From assembly GCF_027484705.1 (NCBI RefSeq), contig NZ_JAIXSL010000011.1, positions 62,001 to 126,000 on the forward strand: a stretch of DNA of 64,000 nt, given 5' to 3'. Source of the DNA: Flavobacterium sp. (GTDB lineage: Bacteria > Bacteroidota > Bacteroidia > Flavobacteriales > Flavobacteriaceae). Made by a program: the position numbers and the translations under genes. Positions 33,963-42,758 of the stretch are shown one piece after another. Each line of letters begins with the position of its first letter. Position 1 is the first letter of the stretch. The notes beneath the pieces are model-generated. The model made no database searches and was not told the origin of the DNA. It worked only from the letters and a program-made list of their open reading frames with translations.

Positions 33963-34661
33963 TTATTTTTTATGTGAAATGGCTCCTGAAAAAGCAGCTT
34001 CGTAACTCCCGCTAACTGGAATTTCCTCATCACCAATATAGATGATTTTGTTGCGCACTTTTTCTATTTTCGAAATCGGAATAATGAAAGAACGGTGCAC
34101 GCGAAGGAATTCCGAAGCCGGTAATTTTTCAAGGATGCTTTTCATAGTCATGCGTGTCACAATTTTTTTTTGGTTTTGAATGTGAATCTTGAGATAATCA
34201 TCCAAACCTTCAATAAAAAGGATATCTGCAATCAGAATTTTATGTAAACTATAATCGGCGCGAATAAAGAGATATTGCCTTTCTGTACTTTGAACTTGGT
34301 TTTTGGTTTCATAAACGCTTCTGGCTTTTTCGGCAGCTTGTAGAAAGCGCTCAAATGAAAATGGTTTCAATAAATAATCGGTGGCATTTACATTAAAACC
34401 TTCTACGGCATATTCGCTGTAAGCTGTGGTAAAAATCACCATAGGGTTGTGTTCTAGCATTTTATAGAAATCAATGCCATTTCTAGAGGGCATTTGAATG
34501 TCTAAAAACAACAAATCTACCGGAAACTTTTTCAAGTGTTTTAGCGCTTCACTTTGTTTGGTGAATGTTTTTTCTAGGCTTATAAAATCAATTTGATCGC
34601 AATAATGCGCAATGATTTTCAATCCAAGTGGCTCGTCGTCTATGGCTATAGCAGTAATCAT
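33963..34661 (-). CDS. LytTR-family response regulator
   Basis: 232 residues. Receiver domain with IAIDDEP, phospho-acceptor Asp54 (LLFLDIQMPSRNG), TTAYSEYAVEGF and YLLKPF. A C-terminal LytTR DNA-binding domain (about 130-228) contains ADILFIEGLDDYLKIH and LPASEFLRVHRSFIIP. Its ATG overlaps the kinase stop by four bases (ATGA), so the pair is translationally coupled. Target genes are unknown. Confidence 0.92.
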   Translation of the reverse strand: MITAIAIDDEPLGLKIIAHYCDQIDFISLEKTFTKQSEALKHLKKFPVDLLFLDIQMPSRNGIDFYKMLEHNPMVIFTTAYSEYAVEGFNVNATDYLLKPFSFERFLQAAEKARSVYETKNQVQSTERQYLFIRADYSLHKILIADILFIEGLDDYLKIHIQNQKKIVTRMTMKSILEKLPASEFLRVHRSFIIPISKIEKVRNKIIYIGDEEIPVSGSYEAAFSGAISHKK

Positions 34662-35692
34662 AGCAAATCTAGTTTAAGGTGCACATGATAAGTGTTTGCG
34701 TCTTCTGTAATTACTAATTGGTGTTTGTTTGGGTAAATGAAATCGAGTCGTTTGGAAGTGATTTCAAGGCCTTTTTCGCTTTTAAATTCTTCAGCAATAT
34801 TGTCAACAACCATTTTGTTTTTCACATCAATGTGCAGCTGCGATTCATGAATTTTAATAACAATACTAATCTCAGATTCTTCTTCTGGATTGATGCCATA
34901 CTTAAACGCATTTTCAATAAAAGGAATAAGCACCAAAGGCGCAATGTTTTTCCCGATGGGATTGCCTGATACAGAAAATTCAAACAGCATATCCTCACTC
35001 ATGCGTAGCTTCTGCAAATCGATATAATCTTTAATATAATTGATTTCTTTTTCTAGTGGAACAAAGTCCTGAGCACTTTCAGTTACCACATAACGCATGA
35101 TGCCTGATAATTTTAAAACTGCGTCTGGCGCTTCATCCGATTTGGTAATCGTTAAAGCATATAAACTATTCAGTGTATTAAATAGAAAATGCGGATTGAT
35201 TTGGGCTTTCAAATAGGCAACTTCAGCGTTCAGCTTTTCGGTCTTTATTTCTTTAATATGTTGATTTAATTTTGCTAAAAAAGACAAGCACAATACAAAA
35301 CCATAGGAAATGATTTCACCAAAATCAAAAGATTCAAAATGATTTCTATGCGGAATACCGCGACCTTTAAAATGTGGGTTTTTAGCCAAAGCTTCAAAAT
35401 CAATCGGAATGATAAGATTTGGAATGCTTAAAAAAAGCAGAAAGCAAACTACAAGTACAAAAACATATAGTACTTTCTTCTGATTAAAATAAAACTTCGG
35501 TATCAGATAATAATAATTGAAATAGAAAAAAAGCAGTAACAAAACATAACTCAAGAAATCCCTTTGAAAAGGGGGAATGGTTATTAGTTTTGCCATTCCG
35601 TAGTCAAAATCTGGAGAGGAAATAATAGGAATGCTCAAGAAAGCTAGACTTCCAAGTGCATGAAGAATATTATTTCGCGTTTCTTTTGTCAT
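34658..35692 (-). CDS. LytS-type sensor histidine kinase (His_kinase family)
   Basis: 344 residues. Four transmembrane helices in the first ~150 residues (for example LSYVLLLLFFYFNYYYLIP and LYVFVLVVCFLLFLSIP). The phosphorylation motif KAQINPHFLFNTLNSLYAL (His about 165) is diagnostic of this kinase class. The ATPase domain has LVLIPFIENAFKYGINP and the VDNIAEEFKSEKGLEITSK stretch. It works with the LytTR regulator encoded downstream. The input signal is unknown. Confidence 0.9.
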   Translation of the reverse strand: MTKETRNNILHALGSLAFLSIPIISSPDFDYGMAKLITIPPFQRDFLSYVLLLLFFYFNYYYLIPKFYFNQKKVLYVFVLVVCFLLFLSIPNLIIPIDFEALAKNPHFKGRGIPHRNHFESFDFGEIISYGFVLCLSFLAKLNQHIKEIKTEKLNAEVAYLKAQINPHFLFNTLNSLYALTITKSDEAPDAVLKLSGIMRYVVTESAQDFVPLEKEINYIKDYIDLQKLRMSEDMLFEFSVSGNPIGKNIAPLVLIPFIENAFKYGINPEEESEISIVIKIHESQLHIDVKNKMVVDNIAEEFKSEKGLEITSKRLDFIYPNKHQLVITEDANTYHVHLKLDLL

Positions 35693-35730
35693 TGCATTTA
35701 ATAAAGTAGCTACCTTGAATTCTTTATCAA

Positions 35731-35762
35731 CAAAAGTACTATAATATGAAGTCGCAAAACAA
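35731..35762 (-). promoter_or_regulatory. promoter of the LytS/LytTR/pirin operon
   Basis: On the minus strand: TTG (35762-35760), about 21 bp spacer, TACTTTTG (35738-35731). The -33 element lies inside the terminator hairpin of the next upstream gene. Confidence 0.5.
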
Positions 35763-35799
35763 AACCTGCAGCTTAGATTTCTAGTGCCGGTTTTGTTTT
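35756..35799 (-). terminator. terminator of the beta-helix (Cthe_2159-like) gene
   Basis: AAAACAAAACC (35756-35766) / GGTTTTGTTTT (35789-35799), 11-bp perfect stem, GCA/TGC pairing in the loop. The right arm overlaps the gene's stop codon. Confidence 0.75.
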
Positions 35800-38509
35800 A
35801 AAAAGTTACGGTATTTAAAGTGCTAGCCGCTGATGAAATGAAAGTGCTTTTTAATGTGCCACCCACAGTTGAATATGTGCCGCCAGTATACAAGCCCCAA
35901 CCATTTGATCCGCCAACAAAGCTTCCTCCGGTATAGTTGCCGCCATAATACACTTTATAACTCGTGCTAGCCGTTATATTTGAACTCGAAAAATGGAAAT
36001 AGTATACCGCATTTTTAGGTTTAAAAGTAACCATCTCGGTTCCAGCTGCATTTTCAATATGCAAAATAGAAGTGGCAGGCAATTGGGTACTCGATTTCAA
36101 ATACATCGTGCGTTGTGTTGAGGTAGCATTAAAGTTCTTGGTCATGTTTGAATTGGAACCAGCACAAATAATAAAACCGCCATTCATAACAAAGGTACCG
36201 TTGAAATCTAAACCTTCTTCCGGACTTGTGGTTACTCCACAAACAATGGTTGTGCCACCCGTAATTGTGATGTTTCCATTGCTGTCAATCGCATCTTTTC
36301 CGGCAACAATTACAATGCCTCCAGATATGAAAAGATTACTGCCATCATTTGATTCTGTTCCGCCACTAACGGTTCCGTAGGTCGCATTGATTCCGTCGTT
36401 GGAAGCGGTGATGTTTGTAACGCCACCAGTAAAACGAATCGTTGGGGCTTCAACACCTTCGCCGACACCGTTGGTAGTTGAGATCGCGCTAATCGTATTG
36501 GTGCCACCATTAATAGTAACCGATACATCAGAATGAATACCGTCGTCAGTGGAAGTAAGCGTGTTGTTTCCGTTGTTAATAATGATAGCACCTGAGGCTA
36601 CGATTGTTTTGGGATGATTGTAATCGCTTCCTGAAGTTAAAAAACGAGTTCCCGTTGTGGTAATGTTTAAAGTCGGACTCGTAGCCAAAGTTCCAATGGT
36701 TATGATGCCATCAGCTTTAAGACCTTTCCCGCCAGTACCAGAACTGGTTGTAGTAACGGTTCCGCCGTTGATGGTAAGATTGACATCAGATGAAAAAGCA
36801 GCAGCAGAATACGAATCTAAAGTTCCTAAGGTATTGGTGTATGTAGCTCCAGTTCCGGCATTTGTCAAGGTGATGTTTCCGTTATCAACGGTGATATTGC
36901 CATCAGCCGAAAATCCTTTGGCGCCTTTAGCACTAGCCGTAGCTTGAATGGTAATATTTCCGCTGCTTACGATGATATCGCCGTCTGCTTTCACGCCAGT
37001 ACTATACGATGGATTAAATCCGCTACCCGAAGCTACTAAAATGATATTGCCAGAAAGGGCTATTGAAGTAGTTCCGCCTATGAAAGTTACGTTGCCATTA
37101 GCTTTGATCCCTTTCCCTGCACTTCCAGAATTGGTGATGTTGATTTGAGCTGTACTTGAAACCGTTACGTTTACATCAGCGGCAATTGCTTTTCCATTGG
37201 TTCCGCTGTTGGTTAGGTTGAAGGTTCCGCCCGAGATATTTACATTTGTGTCAGAGGTAAATCCTGAAGTAGAAAAAGTATCAGCTGTACCAGTAATGTT
37301 GGTAAAATTGCCGCCATTTCCTGCGGAATTTAAAGTGAAATTACCGCCAGAAATATTGATTTCACCATCCGCAGAAAACCCTTTTCCACCATCCGCAGCA
37401 ACCAATAATTGCATTGTAAATGTACCGCCACTGATAGCAATTTGACCGTCAGATTTCAGACCGCAAGCATAAGATGGATTGAACCCACTCGCTTCGGCTA
37501 CAAGTACCGTTACACCAGAAAGCGTAATAGTAAATGTTCCGTTGGTAATTATAATATCACCTTTAGCACTAATTCCTTTTGATTGTGCCCCTGAAACGGT
37601 TAGATTGATATTTCCACCAGAAATCGTAATGGTATTGGTTCCGGTTTTAATCGCTTTAACATCATTTGAGGTTGATGTGATATTGATGGTTCCACCAATG
37701 ATAGTAATGGCTCCGTTTCCGGCATCAATACCGTCGCCTAAAGATGTGATAGTTGCATTTCCAGCATTTATAGAAAATCCTTCAGCATGAAAGCCATCCG
37801 AAATTGCACTAACACTGATTGTACCATTCACTATTGCTAGTGTTGATGCCGTATTGATTCCATGTTTTACCAAACTGGTTATGGTCAACATACCTGTGTT
37901 GTTGATTGTTATTGGTCCGTCGGTAGTAATGACGCCATTTCGGGTACTGGTTGCCCCGTCTGAAAGGGTATTTGTTGTTCCTTGTGTCAATATGAAATTA
38001 GTCATTTTGCCACCCAAAATATCAATGGCTGCTCCGTTTGGGTTGGTCAAAGTAAGGTTGGTTAAAATCAAATTCACATCCTTATCAGTGTTGATAGTCA
38101 AGCTACCATTGGCACTTGATCCTAATATATTGTATTCTAAATTGTCAATTCCTGAAGTTGCGTTTACAGCAACTGTTCCTGCTGTTACCATAATGTTTAC
38201 GCCCGCAGTTGCATAGGGATTGATGATGGTAGCATTGTCGGTTCCGTTGTAAATGATATAAATTTTATCAAGATTTACTGCGCTTGTAGTAAAGGTTAAA
38301 CTATCAATGATGGTCTTTTGAATGTCTAAGGGATTGGTGTCGTCAGCAAGTTTGAATTTTGCGTACGTGTTGTTCAACTTGATACTGTCAATGCTACTCA
38401 ATTCTTTAGCATACATGGTATTGCCAGCATTGTGAACGCGTATTTTTTGTTGTCCAAACGATAAATTTGCCAACAAAGAAAGTAAGGTGATTAAATATAT
38501 TTTTCTCAT
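35798..38509 (-). CDS. Cthe_2159-type beta-helix carbohydrate-binding protein (secreted)
   Basis: 903 residues, signal peptide MRKIYLITLLSLLANLSFG. After a linker with VHNAGNTMYAKELSSIDSIKL, nearly everything is a parallel beta-helix of the Cthe_2159/DUF4353 type with rungs such as ISGGNINLTVSGAQSKGIS and TSTDDGIHSDVSVTINGGT. Two tandem copies of about 155 residues (roughly 295-450 and 447-600) share ASGFNPSY, KGFSADG and SSDVNLTINGG-like segments. Founding relatives bind polygalacturonate. There is no sorting domain; the coupled small gene upstream has one. Its ATG overlaps that gene's stop (ATGA). Confidence 0.82.
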   Translation of the reverse strand: MRKIYLITLLSLLANLSFGQQKIRVHNAGNTMYAKELSSIDSIKLNNTYAKFKLADDTNPLDIQKTIIDSLTFTTSAVNLDKIYIIYNGTDNATIINPYATAGVNIMVTAGTVAVNATSGIDNLEYNILGSSANGSLTINTDKDVNLILTNLTLTNPNGAAIDILGGKMTNFILTQGTTNTLSDGATSTRNGVITTDGPITINNTGMLTITSLVKHGINTASTLAIVNGTISVSAISDGFHAEGFSINAGNATITSLGDGIDAGNGAITIIGGTINITSTSNDVKAIKTGTNTITISGGNINLTVSGAQSKGISAKGDIIITNGTFTITLSGVTVLVAEASGFNPSYACGLKSDGQIAISGGTFTMQLLVAADGGKGFSADGEINISGGNFTLNSAGNGGNFTNITGTADTFSTSGFTSDTNVNISGGTFNLTNSGTNGKAIAADVNVTVSSTAQINITNSGSAGKGIKANGNVTFIGGTTSIALSGNIILVASGSGFNPSYSTGVKADGDIIVSSGNITIQATASAKGAKGFSADGNITVDNGNITLTNAGTGATYTNTLGTLDSYSAAAFSSDVNLTINGGTVTTTSSGTGGKGLKADGIITIGTLATSPTLNITTTGTRFLTSGSDYNHPKTIVASGAIIINNGNNTLTSTDDGIHSDVSVTINGGTNTISAISTTNGVGEGVEAPTIRFTGGVTNITASNDGINATYGTVSGGTESNDGSNLFISGGIVIVAGKDAIDSNGNITITGGTTIVCGVTTSPEEGLDFNGTFVMNGGFIICAGSNSNMTKNFNATSTQRTMYLKSSTQLPATSILHIENAAGTEMVTFKPKNAVYYFHFSSSNITASTSYKVYYGGNYTGGSFVGGSNGWGLYTGGTYSTVGGTLKSTFISSAASTLNTVTF

Positions 38510-38985
38510 TTTTTACTGAATTTGATGGTTAAACCGTTTACTTGAACAAGATATAATCCTGAGGCTAATGATGACACGTCGATTTCTTGGTTGGATTGAT
38601 ATATGCCAGCGAGCATCAATTGACCAGTTAAAGAATAAATTTTGGTTTTTAAAGATTCATACGCATCTGATTTAATCCGAATCACATCTGAACTTGGATT
38701 CGGATATAGCGACAACTTATCTTCGTTATTACCGAAAGGCGAAGTTGCTAAAGCATTTGAAAAAGTAATTTTTCTGATAATGTTGACTGGAATCATAGTT
38801 GACGTTGTAGTAGCATTTGTTTTAATAAACAAATTATCGTTGGCAAAATAGAGCTTTCCTGTTGCAGCAACATTAAAAGTTTGGTTGTTTTCGTCGTAAT
38901 AGGTAACGTTTACGCCTGTTTGTGCAATAGAGTAGGAACAGACCATCAAAAACAGTAAGTACGTAATTCTTTGAATTGTTCTCAT
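38506..38985 (-). CDS. small secreted protein with T9SS sorting domain, coupled to the beta-helix gene
   Basis: 159 residues. Signal peptide MRTIQRITYLLFLMVCSYSIAQ, then a short beta domain (VNVTYYDENNQTFNVAATGKLYFANDNLFI... to IIRKITFSN, about 23-80). It resembles the N-terminal segment of the downstream beta-helix protein. A type A sorting domain follows (about 88-159: LSLYPNPSSDVIRIKS, SSLASGLYLVQVNG, ending TIKFSKK). Four-base overlap with the beta-helix gene implies joint production. It may anchor the partner that lacks a sorting domain. Confidence 0.8.
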   Translation of the reverse strand: MRTIQRITYLLFLMVCSYSIAQTGVNVTYYDENNQTFNVAATGKLYFANDNLFIKTNATTTSTMIPVNIIRKITFSNALATSPFGNNEDKLSLYPNPSSDVIRIKSDAYESLKTKIYSLTGQLMLAGIYQSNQEIDVSSLASGLYLVQVNGLTIKFSKK

Positions 38986-39003
38986 AAATTTTTACTTTAA
39001 GGT

Positions 39004-39032
39004 GCGAAGTAAATCAATTCTATAAGTACAAA
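39004..39032 (-). promoter_or_regulatory. promoter of the T9SS/beta-helix gene pair
   Basis: On the minus strand: TTTG (39032-39029), 17-bp spacer, TACTTCGC (39011-39004), a one-mismatch version of TAnnTTTG. Confidence 0.4.
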
Positions 39033-39097
39033 GAAATGATTGCGGTAAAGAGTTGAAATGTTGCGGTAAAACTAAAAAGCAAAAAAAGCTTGAATAG

Positions 39098-39128
39098 AAA
39101 ACTAATTTTTCAATTTGAAATTAGTTTT
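39098..39128 (-). terminator. terminator of the GDSL lipoprotein gene
   Basis: AAAACTAATTT (39098-39108) / AAATTAGTTTT (39118-39128), 11-bp stem. The right arm overlaps the stop codon of the gene. Confidence 0.6.
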
Positions 39129-39828
39129 GTACCGTCGCCACAGCTTTCGGCAAAATCCGCTCAACAAATTGTGCATAAGCCAATTCAGAAGGATGCAAAC
39201 CATCAGAAGCTACAAGGGCTGTGTTGATTAAACCTTGTTGGGTAATGTCGGTAATGTAAACAAATTCAATTTGGTTTTGATTGCAATAATCTTGGGCAAA
39301 GGCATTGTACTGATTGAGTTCATTAGAAATATTAGCCGCACCTTGTCCATAAGGTGTATATGCGTAATCTGGAATCGAAACCACAATCACATTCGTTTTA
39401 TCACCTTTAGCTAGCATGATGGCTTTGTTAACCAATGCTGGAAACTCTTGTTCATACAATGAAAATGGTTTTCTTTGGTACTGGTTGTTGACGCCAATTA
39501 GTAAAGTGACAAGGTCAAAATTTGTCGAAGGATTGGCCAAATTAATTTCTGAAATTAAATTCGTCGTCGTCCAACCTGTTTTCGCAATGACTTGCAAAAG
39601 CAAAGGATTATTAGGATAAACAGTTTGCAAACACGCTTTCAACTGTTCGGGAAATCTACAAGTAGTACAAACACTTTGTCCAATCGTATAACTGTCACCC
39701 AAAGCCAAATAATTGATTTGTTTGTCGTTAGGTTTGTCAATATAATATGGTATTGTTTGTTCTTGACTACAACTGCAAAGCAAGATACCCATGCTTAATA
39801 AAAACAAAATTTTCGGATGCCATTTCAT
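39121..39828 (-). CDS. SGNH/GDSL hydrolase lipoprotein
   Basis: 235 residues. A lipoprotein-type signal with the modified Cys probably at residue 20 (LLCSC). The nucleophile block is YLALGDSYTIG (Ser46), followed by a Gly block, LLIGVNNQYQ (block III Asn) and the catalytic SDGLHPS near the C-terminus. An esterase or lipase, possibly deacetylating a polysaccharide in the envelope. Single gene, own terminator. Confidence 0.87.
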   Translation of the reverse strand: MKWHPKILFLLSMGILLCSCSQEQTIPYYIDKPNDKQINYLALGDSYTIGQSVCTTCRFPEQLKACLQTVYPNNPLLLQVIAKTGWTTTNLISEINLANPSTNFDLVTLLIGVNNQYQRKPFSLYEQEFPALVNKAIMLAKGDKTNVIVVSIPDYAYTPYGQGAANISNELNQYNAFAQDYCNQNQIEFVYITDITQQGLINTALVASDGLHPSELAYAQFVERILPKAVATVQN

Positions 39829-39875
39829 ACTTTATTAATTTTACTTGGAGTTACGTTACAGCGTCTCTAATGGTT

Positions 39876-40658
39876 TTAAGCCATAGCCACATGCATTATG
39901 ATTCTTTCTTCAATCGCATCCCAAAGACCGATGCGTTTTTCCAAGGCCAAGATTGAAGTTTCTTCTACTTCCTGCCATTTTACAGCGTCGTTTCCACAAA
40001 GTTCTGAAATCATTTGCATCGCCATGGGGCCATGTTCGTCAGCATCGAGTTCGATATGTCTTTCAAAGTAATAAATGAGTTTTTTCAAATCAGTTTCGGG
40101 GAGGTTTTGCTCAAAATTTCTAAGGATTTCGGTAAACATGACTGGAATCAAATCTTCTCTTCCAAAAGTAAAAGCCGCGGCTATTTTGTGGGTTTTTCCT
40201 TCTTCAATGGTTTTGAAAGTGAAATCTAAAAACGCTTTTATGTTTGGATGTAATTGACTTTGTTTGATGGCCACGAAGATGTTTTGCAACGAAAATACAT
40301 TCGCAATAAACGATTCAATTTCATCTGTATTTGCACCACTAGCACGCATAGCATCGAGATACATTTCGAAATGACTTTGGCGTTTACCATCTAAAGTCAA
40401 ATCAGATTCTTCTGCCACAACAATTTCATTAATCAAGTACCGCATTTCCGAATTTGAAGTCGCAAACCAAGGCGTTGTCGTGCAAGTGAGTTTCGATTGT
40501 AAAGCTTTCAAGAGCGACATAAAATCCCAAACGGCGTACACATGGCTTTCCAAAAAGCAATGCAAGTCTTCTAAAGTCTGCACTTTTTCATAAAGTGGGT
40601 GCTGCAGCAATTGTTGTTTTTGGGTTTGAATACTATTGTTGATGGAAGCAATGTTCAT
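39876..40658 (-). CDS. DUF3050 family protein (heme-oxygenase-like fold)
   Basis: 260 residues, all-helical, no signal. Typical DUF3050 segments: HPLYEKVQTLEDLHCFLESHVYAVWDFMSLLK (about 20-52), VVAEESDLTLDG, and IYYFERHIELDADEHGPMA with His/Glu pairs. These suit a di-iron or haem-oxygenase-like fold. The biochemical role is unknown. It lies between glutaryl-CoA dehydrogenase and the GDSL lipoprotein on the same strand, after a terminator. Confidence 0.82.
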   Translation of the reverse strand: MNIASINNSIQTQKQQLLQHPLYEKVQTLEDLHCFLESHVYAVWDFMSLLKALQSKLTCTTTPWFATSNSEMRYLINEIVVAEESDLTLDGKRQSHFEMYLDAMRASGANTDEIESFIANVFSLQNIFVAIKQSQLHPNIKAFLDFTFKTIEEGKTHKIAAAFTFGREDLIPVMFTEILRNFEQNLPETDLKKLIYYFERHIELDADEHGPMAMQMISELCGNDAVKWQEVEETSILALEKRIGLWDAIEERIIMHVAMA

Positions 40659-40680
40659 AGCAATTTTTTTATAAAAGTAA

Positions 40681-40708
40681 AAAAGCTTCCAGTGACCGGG
40701 AAGCTTTT
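40681..40708 (-). terminator. terminator of the glutaryl-CoA dehydrogenase gene
   Basis: AAAAGCTTCC (40681-40690) / GGAAGCTTTT (40699-40708), 10-bp stem. It is T-rich on the minus strand. Confidence 0.82.
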
Positions 40709-40748
40709 CTATTGAATTTATGAATACTTTAATAATTGTTGAAATCGT

Positions 40749-41927
40749 TTATTTGAACGCCGGAATCCCAGTGATATCAGCCCCTGTAATGAGCAAGTGG
40801 ATGTCGTGGGTTCCTTCGTAAGTAATCACCGATTCTAAGTTCATACTGTGGCGCATGATCGAATATTCTCCGGTGATTCCCATACCGCCTAAAATCTGAC
40901 GCGCTTCACGTGCGATATGAATCGCCATATCAACATTATTTCTTTTCGCCATCGAGATTTGAGCTGTTGTCGCTTTACCTTCGTTTCTCAAAACACCCAA
41001 ACGCCAAGTAAGCAATTGCGCTTTGGTGATTTCAGTGATCATTTCGGCCAATTTCTTTTGTTGCAATTGGAACGAAGCAATCGGTTTGTCGAACTGGATT
41101 CTTTCTTTCGCATAACGCAAAGCCGTATCGTAACAATCCATGGCAGCACCGATGGCGCCCCAAGCGATTCCGTAACGCGCCGAATCCAAGCATTGCATCG
41201 GAGCACCCAAACCGGATTTTCCAGGCATCAAGTTTTCTTTAGGAACTTTCACGTTGTTGAACACCAATTCGCCTGTAGCCGAAGCGCGAAGCGACCATTT
41301 GTTGTGCGTTTCAGGCGTTGTAAAGCCTTCCATGCCGCGTTCAACAATCAATCCGTGGATTCTTCCTTCTTCGTTTTTCGCCCAAACCACTGCGATATCT
41401 GCGAAGGGTGCGTTCGAAATCCACATTTTGGCGCCGTTCAATAAATAGTGGTCGCCCATGTCTTTAAAGTTGGTCACCATGCCACTCGGGTTCGAACCAA
41501 AATCAGGTTCGGTCAAACCGAAACAGCCCATGAATTCTCCTGTGGCTAATTTTGGTAAATATTTTTTGCGTTGTTCTTCGGTTCCGAATTTCCAGATCGG
41601 ATACATCACCAAAGACGATTGCACTGATGAGGTAGAACGTACACCAGAATCACCTCTTTCAATTTCCTGCATGATCAATCCGTAGGAGATTTGGTCCAAA
41701 CCAGCACCGCCGTATTCTTCGGGAATGTAAGGCCCAAAACCGCCAATTTCACCCAAACCTTTGATGATCTGTTTTGGGAATTCGGCACGTTGCGCATAGT
41801 CTTCAATAATTGGGGAAACTTCGCGTTTCACCCACGCACGAGCGGAGTCGCGCACTAATTTATGTTCCTCGGTGAGTAAATCATCCAACAAATAATAATC
41901 GGGAGCTTGAAATAAATCTGGTCGCAT
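40749..41927 (-). CDS. gcdH: glutaryl-CoA dehydrogenase-type acyl-CoA dehydrogenase
   Basis: 392 residues, full acyl-CoA dehydrogenase fold. CFGLTEPDFGSNPSGM is the FAD/substrate loop, YLLNGAKMWISNAPFADIAVVWAK the middle domain. The catalytic base is Glu371 in ITYEGTHDIHLL, the position used by glutaryl-CoA and isovaleryl-type enzymes. RSGVRSTSSVQSSLVMYPI and RYGIAWGAIGAAM are typical of GCDH, which oxidises and decarboxylates glutaryl-CoA to crotonyl-CoA in lysine/tryptophan breakdown. No electron-transfer partner nearby. Confidence 0.9.
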   Translation of the reverse strand: MRPDLFQAPDYYLLDDLLTEEHKLVRDSARAWVKREVSPIIEDYAQRAEFPKQIIKGLGEIGGFGPYIPEEYGGAGLDQISYGLIMQEIERGDSGVRSTSSVQSSLVMYPIWKFGTEEQRKKYLPKLATGEFMGCFGLTEPDFGSNPSGMVTNFKDMGDHYLLNGAKMWISNAPFADIAVVWAKNEEGRIHGLIVERGMEGFTTPETHNKWSLRASATGELVFNNVKVPKENLMPGKSGLGAPMQCLDSARYGIAWGAIGAAMDCYDTALRYAKERIQFDKPIASFQLQQKKLAEMITEITKAQLLTWRLGVLRNEGKATTAQISMAKRNNVDMAIHIAREARQILGGMGITGEYSIMRHSMNLESVITYEGTHDIHLLITGADITGIPAFK

Positions 41928-41957
41928 AATGTTTAATTTGGTTTACGAAAACGTTTG

Positions 41958-41965
41958 CAAATTTA
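41958..41965 (-). promoter_or_regulatory. -7 promoter motif of gcdH
   Basis: TAAATTTG on the minus strand matches TAnnTTTG, about 30 bp before the ATG. Confidence 0.45.
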
Positions 41966-42064
41966 AGGAAACAATTTGGAGAAACTAGTCAACAATTGTT
42001 ATAATTTTCTGCTTTTTCCACTGTAGAAAAGTTCCTGAAATCTTTTTTATGAACCGCTTTCACT

Positions 42065-42080
42065 TACGCGCTAATGCGTA
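42065..42080. promoter_or_regulatory. 16-bp palindromic operator candidate upstream of the NarL-type two-component operon
   Basis: TACGC-GCTAAT-GCGTA, which can also be read as heptamers TACGCGC and ATGCGTA separated by two bases, the 7-2-7 arrangement of NarL-family sites. It ends 17 bp before a TATCTTTA -7-like motif (42098-42105) and 51 bp before the regulator ATG. The same half-sites and spacing recur at 44529-44544. Confidence 0.6.
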
Positions 42081-42131
42081 TTTCATATTATAAATAGTAT
42101 CTTTAACATTGTACTTTAAATCTTCAGTAAG

Positions 42132-42758
42132 ATGAAAAGAAGAATCTGCATTGTGGAAGACGATCGCGATCTGCGCGAGGCGATGAGCCTTATGATCCAG
42201 TTTACGGAACATTATGAGCTCGTGAGTGCTTTTCAGAATGCTGAGGAAGCGCTTGAAAAATCGGATGTTATTGAAGTCGATGCCGTCTTGATGGATATCA
42301 ATCTTCCGGGCGACAGCGGGATTGAATGTGTCCGGAAATGGAAGGCGCTTTTCCCTAAAGTACTTTTCCTGATGTGTACTTCGTATGATGATGACGATAA
42401 AATTTTCCAAAGCCTTAAAGTCGGCGCAAGTGGTTATATTCTCAAAACCGATGGTCCCGTAAAAATCATCAACGCGCTTGACGAACTTTTTGAAGGAGGA
42501 AGCCCGATGACCGGAAGTATTGCGCGCAAAGTGGTCGCCAGTTTTTCCAAAATGGACCATAACAACGCTCATGTAGAAGCCTTAACCCAACGCGAAAAGG
42601 AAATTCTTGAGGCGCTCGCCCGTGGCAGAATGAACAAAGAAGTGGCCAACGAATTGGAAATCAGCATCGGAACGGTCAGAAAACACATTCAGCATATTTA
42701 TGAAAAACTGCATGTGAACACGCGCGTCGAAGCGGTCAATTTGTATCTTAAAAGATGA
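42132..42758 (+). CDS. NarL/FixJ-family response regulator
   Basis: 208 residues. Receiver domain with IVEDDRD, phospho-acceptor Asp55 (AVLMDINLPGDSG), LMCTSYDDDDK and the ILKTDGP lysine. A C-terminal LuxR-type helix-turn-helix contains LTQREKEILEALARGRMNKEVANELEISIGTVRKHI and NTRVEAVNLYL. The kinase gene starts in its last codons (ATGA overlap). A palindrome of the type bound by NarL-family dimers lies in its promoter and again before the S74 gene downstream, suggesting self-control and a direct target. Confidence 0.93.
   Translation: MKRRICIVEDDRDLREAMSLMIQFTEHYELVSAFQNAEEALEKSDVIEVDAVLMDINLPGDSGIECVRKWKALFPKVLFLMCTSYDDDDKIFQSLKVGASGYILKTDGPVKIINALDELFEGGSPMTGSIARKVVASFSKMDHNNAHVEALTQREKEILEALARGRMNKEVANELEISIGTVRKHIQHIYEKLHVNTRVEAVNLYLKR

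Noticed and set aside
36072..38216. Several long plus-strand open frames opposite the beta-helix gene
   Set aside because: Proline/valine-rich shadows of a repetitive Gly/Thr/Asn-rich coding sequence; the minus frame has the signal peptide and operon overlap.
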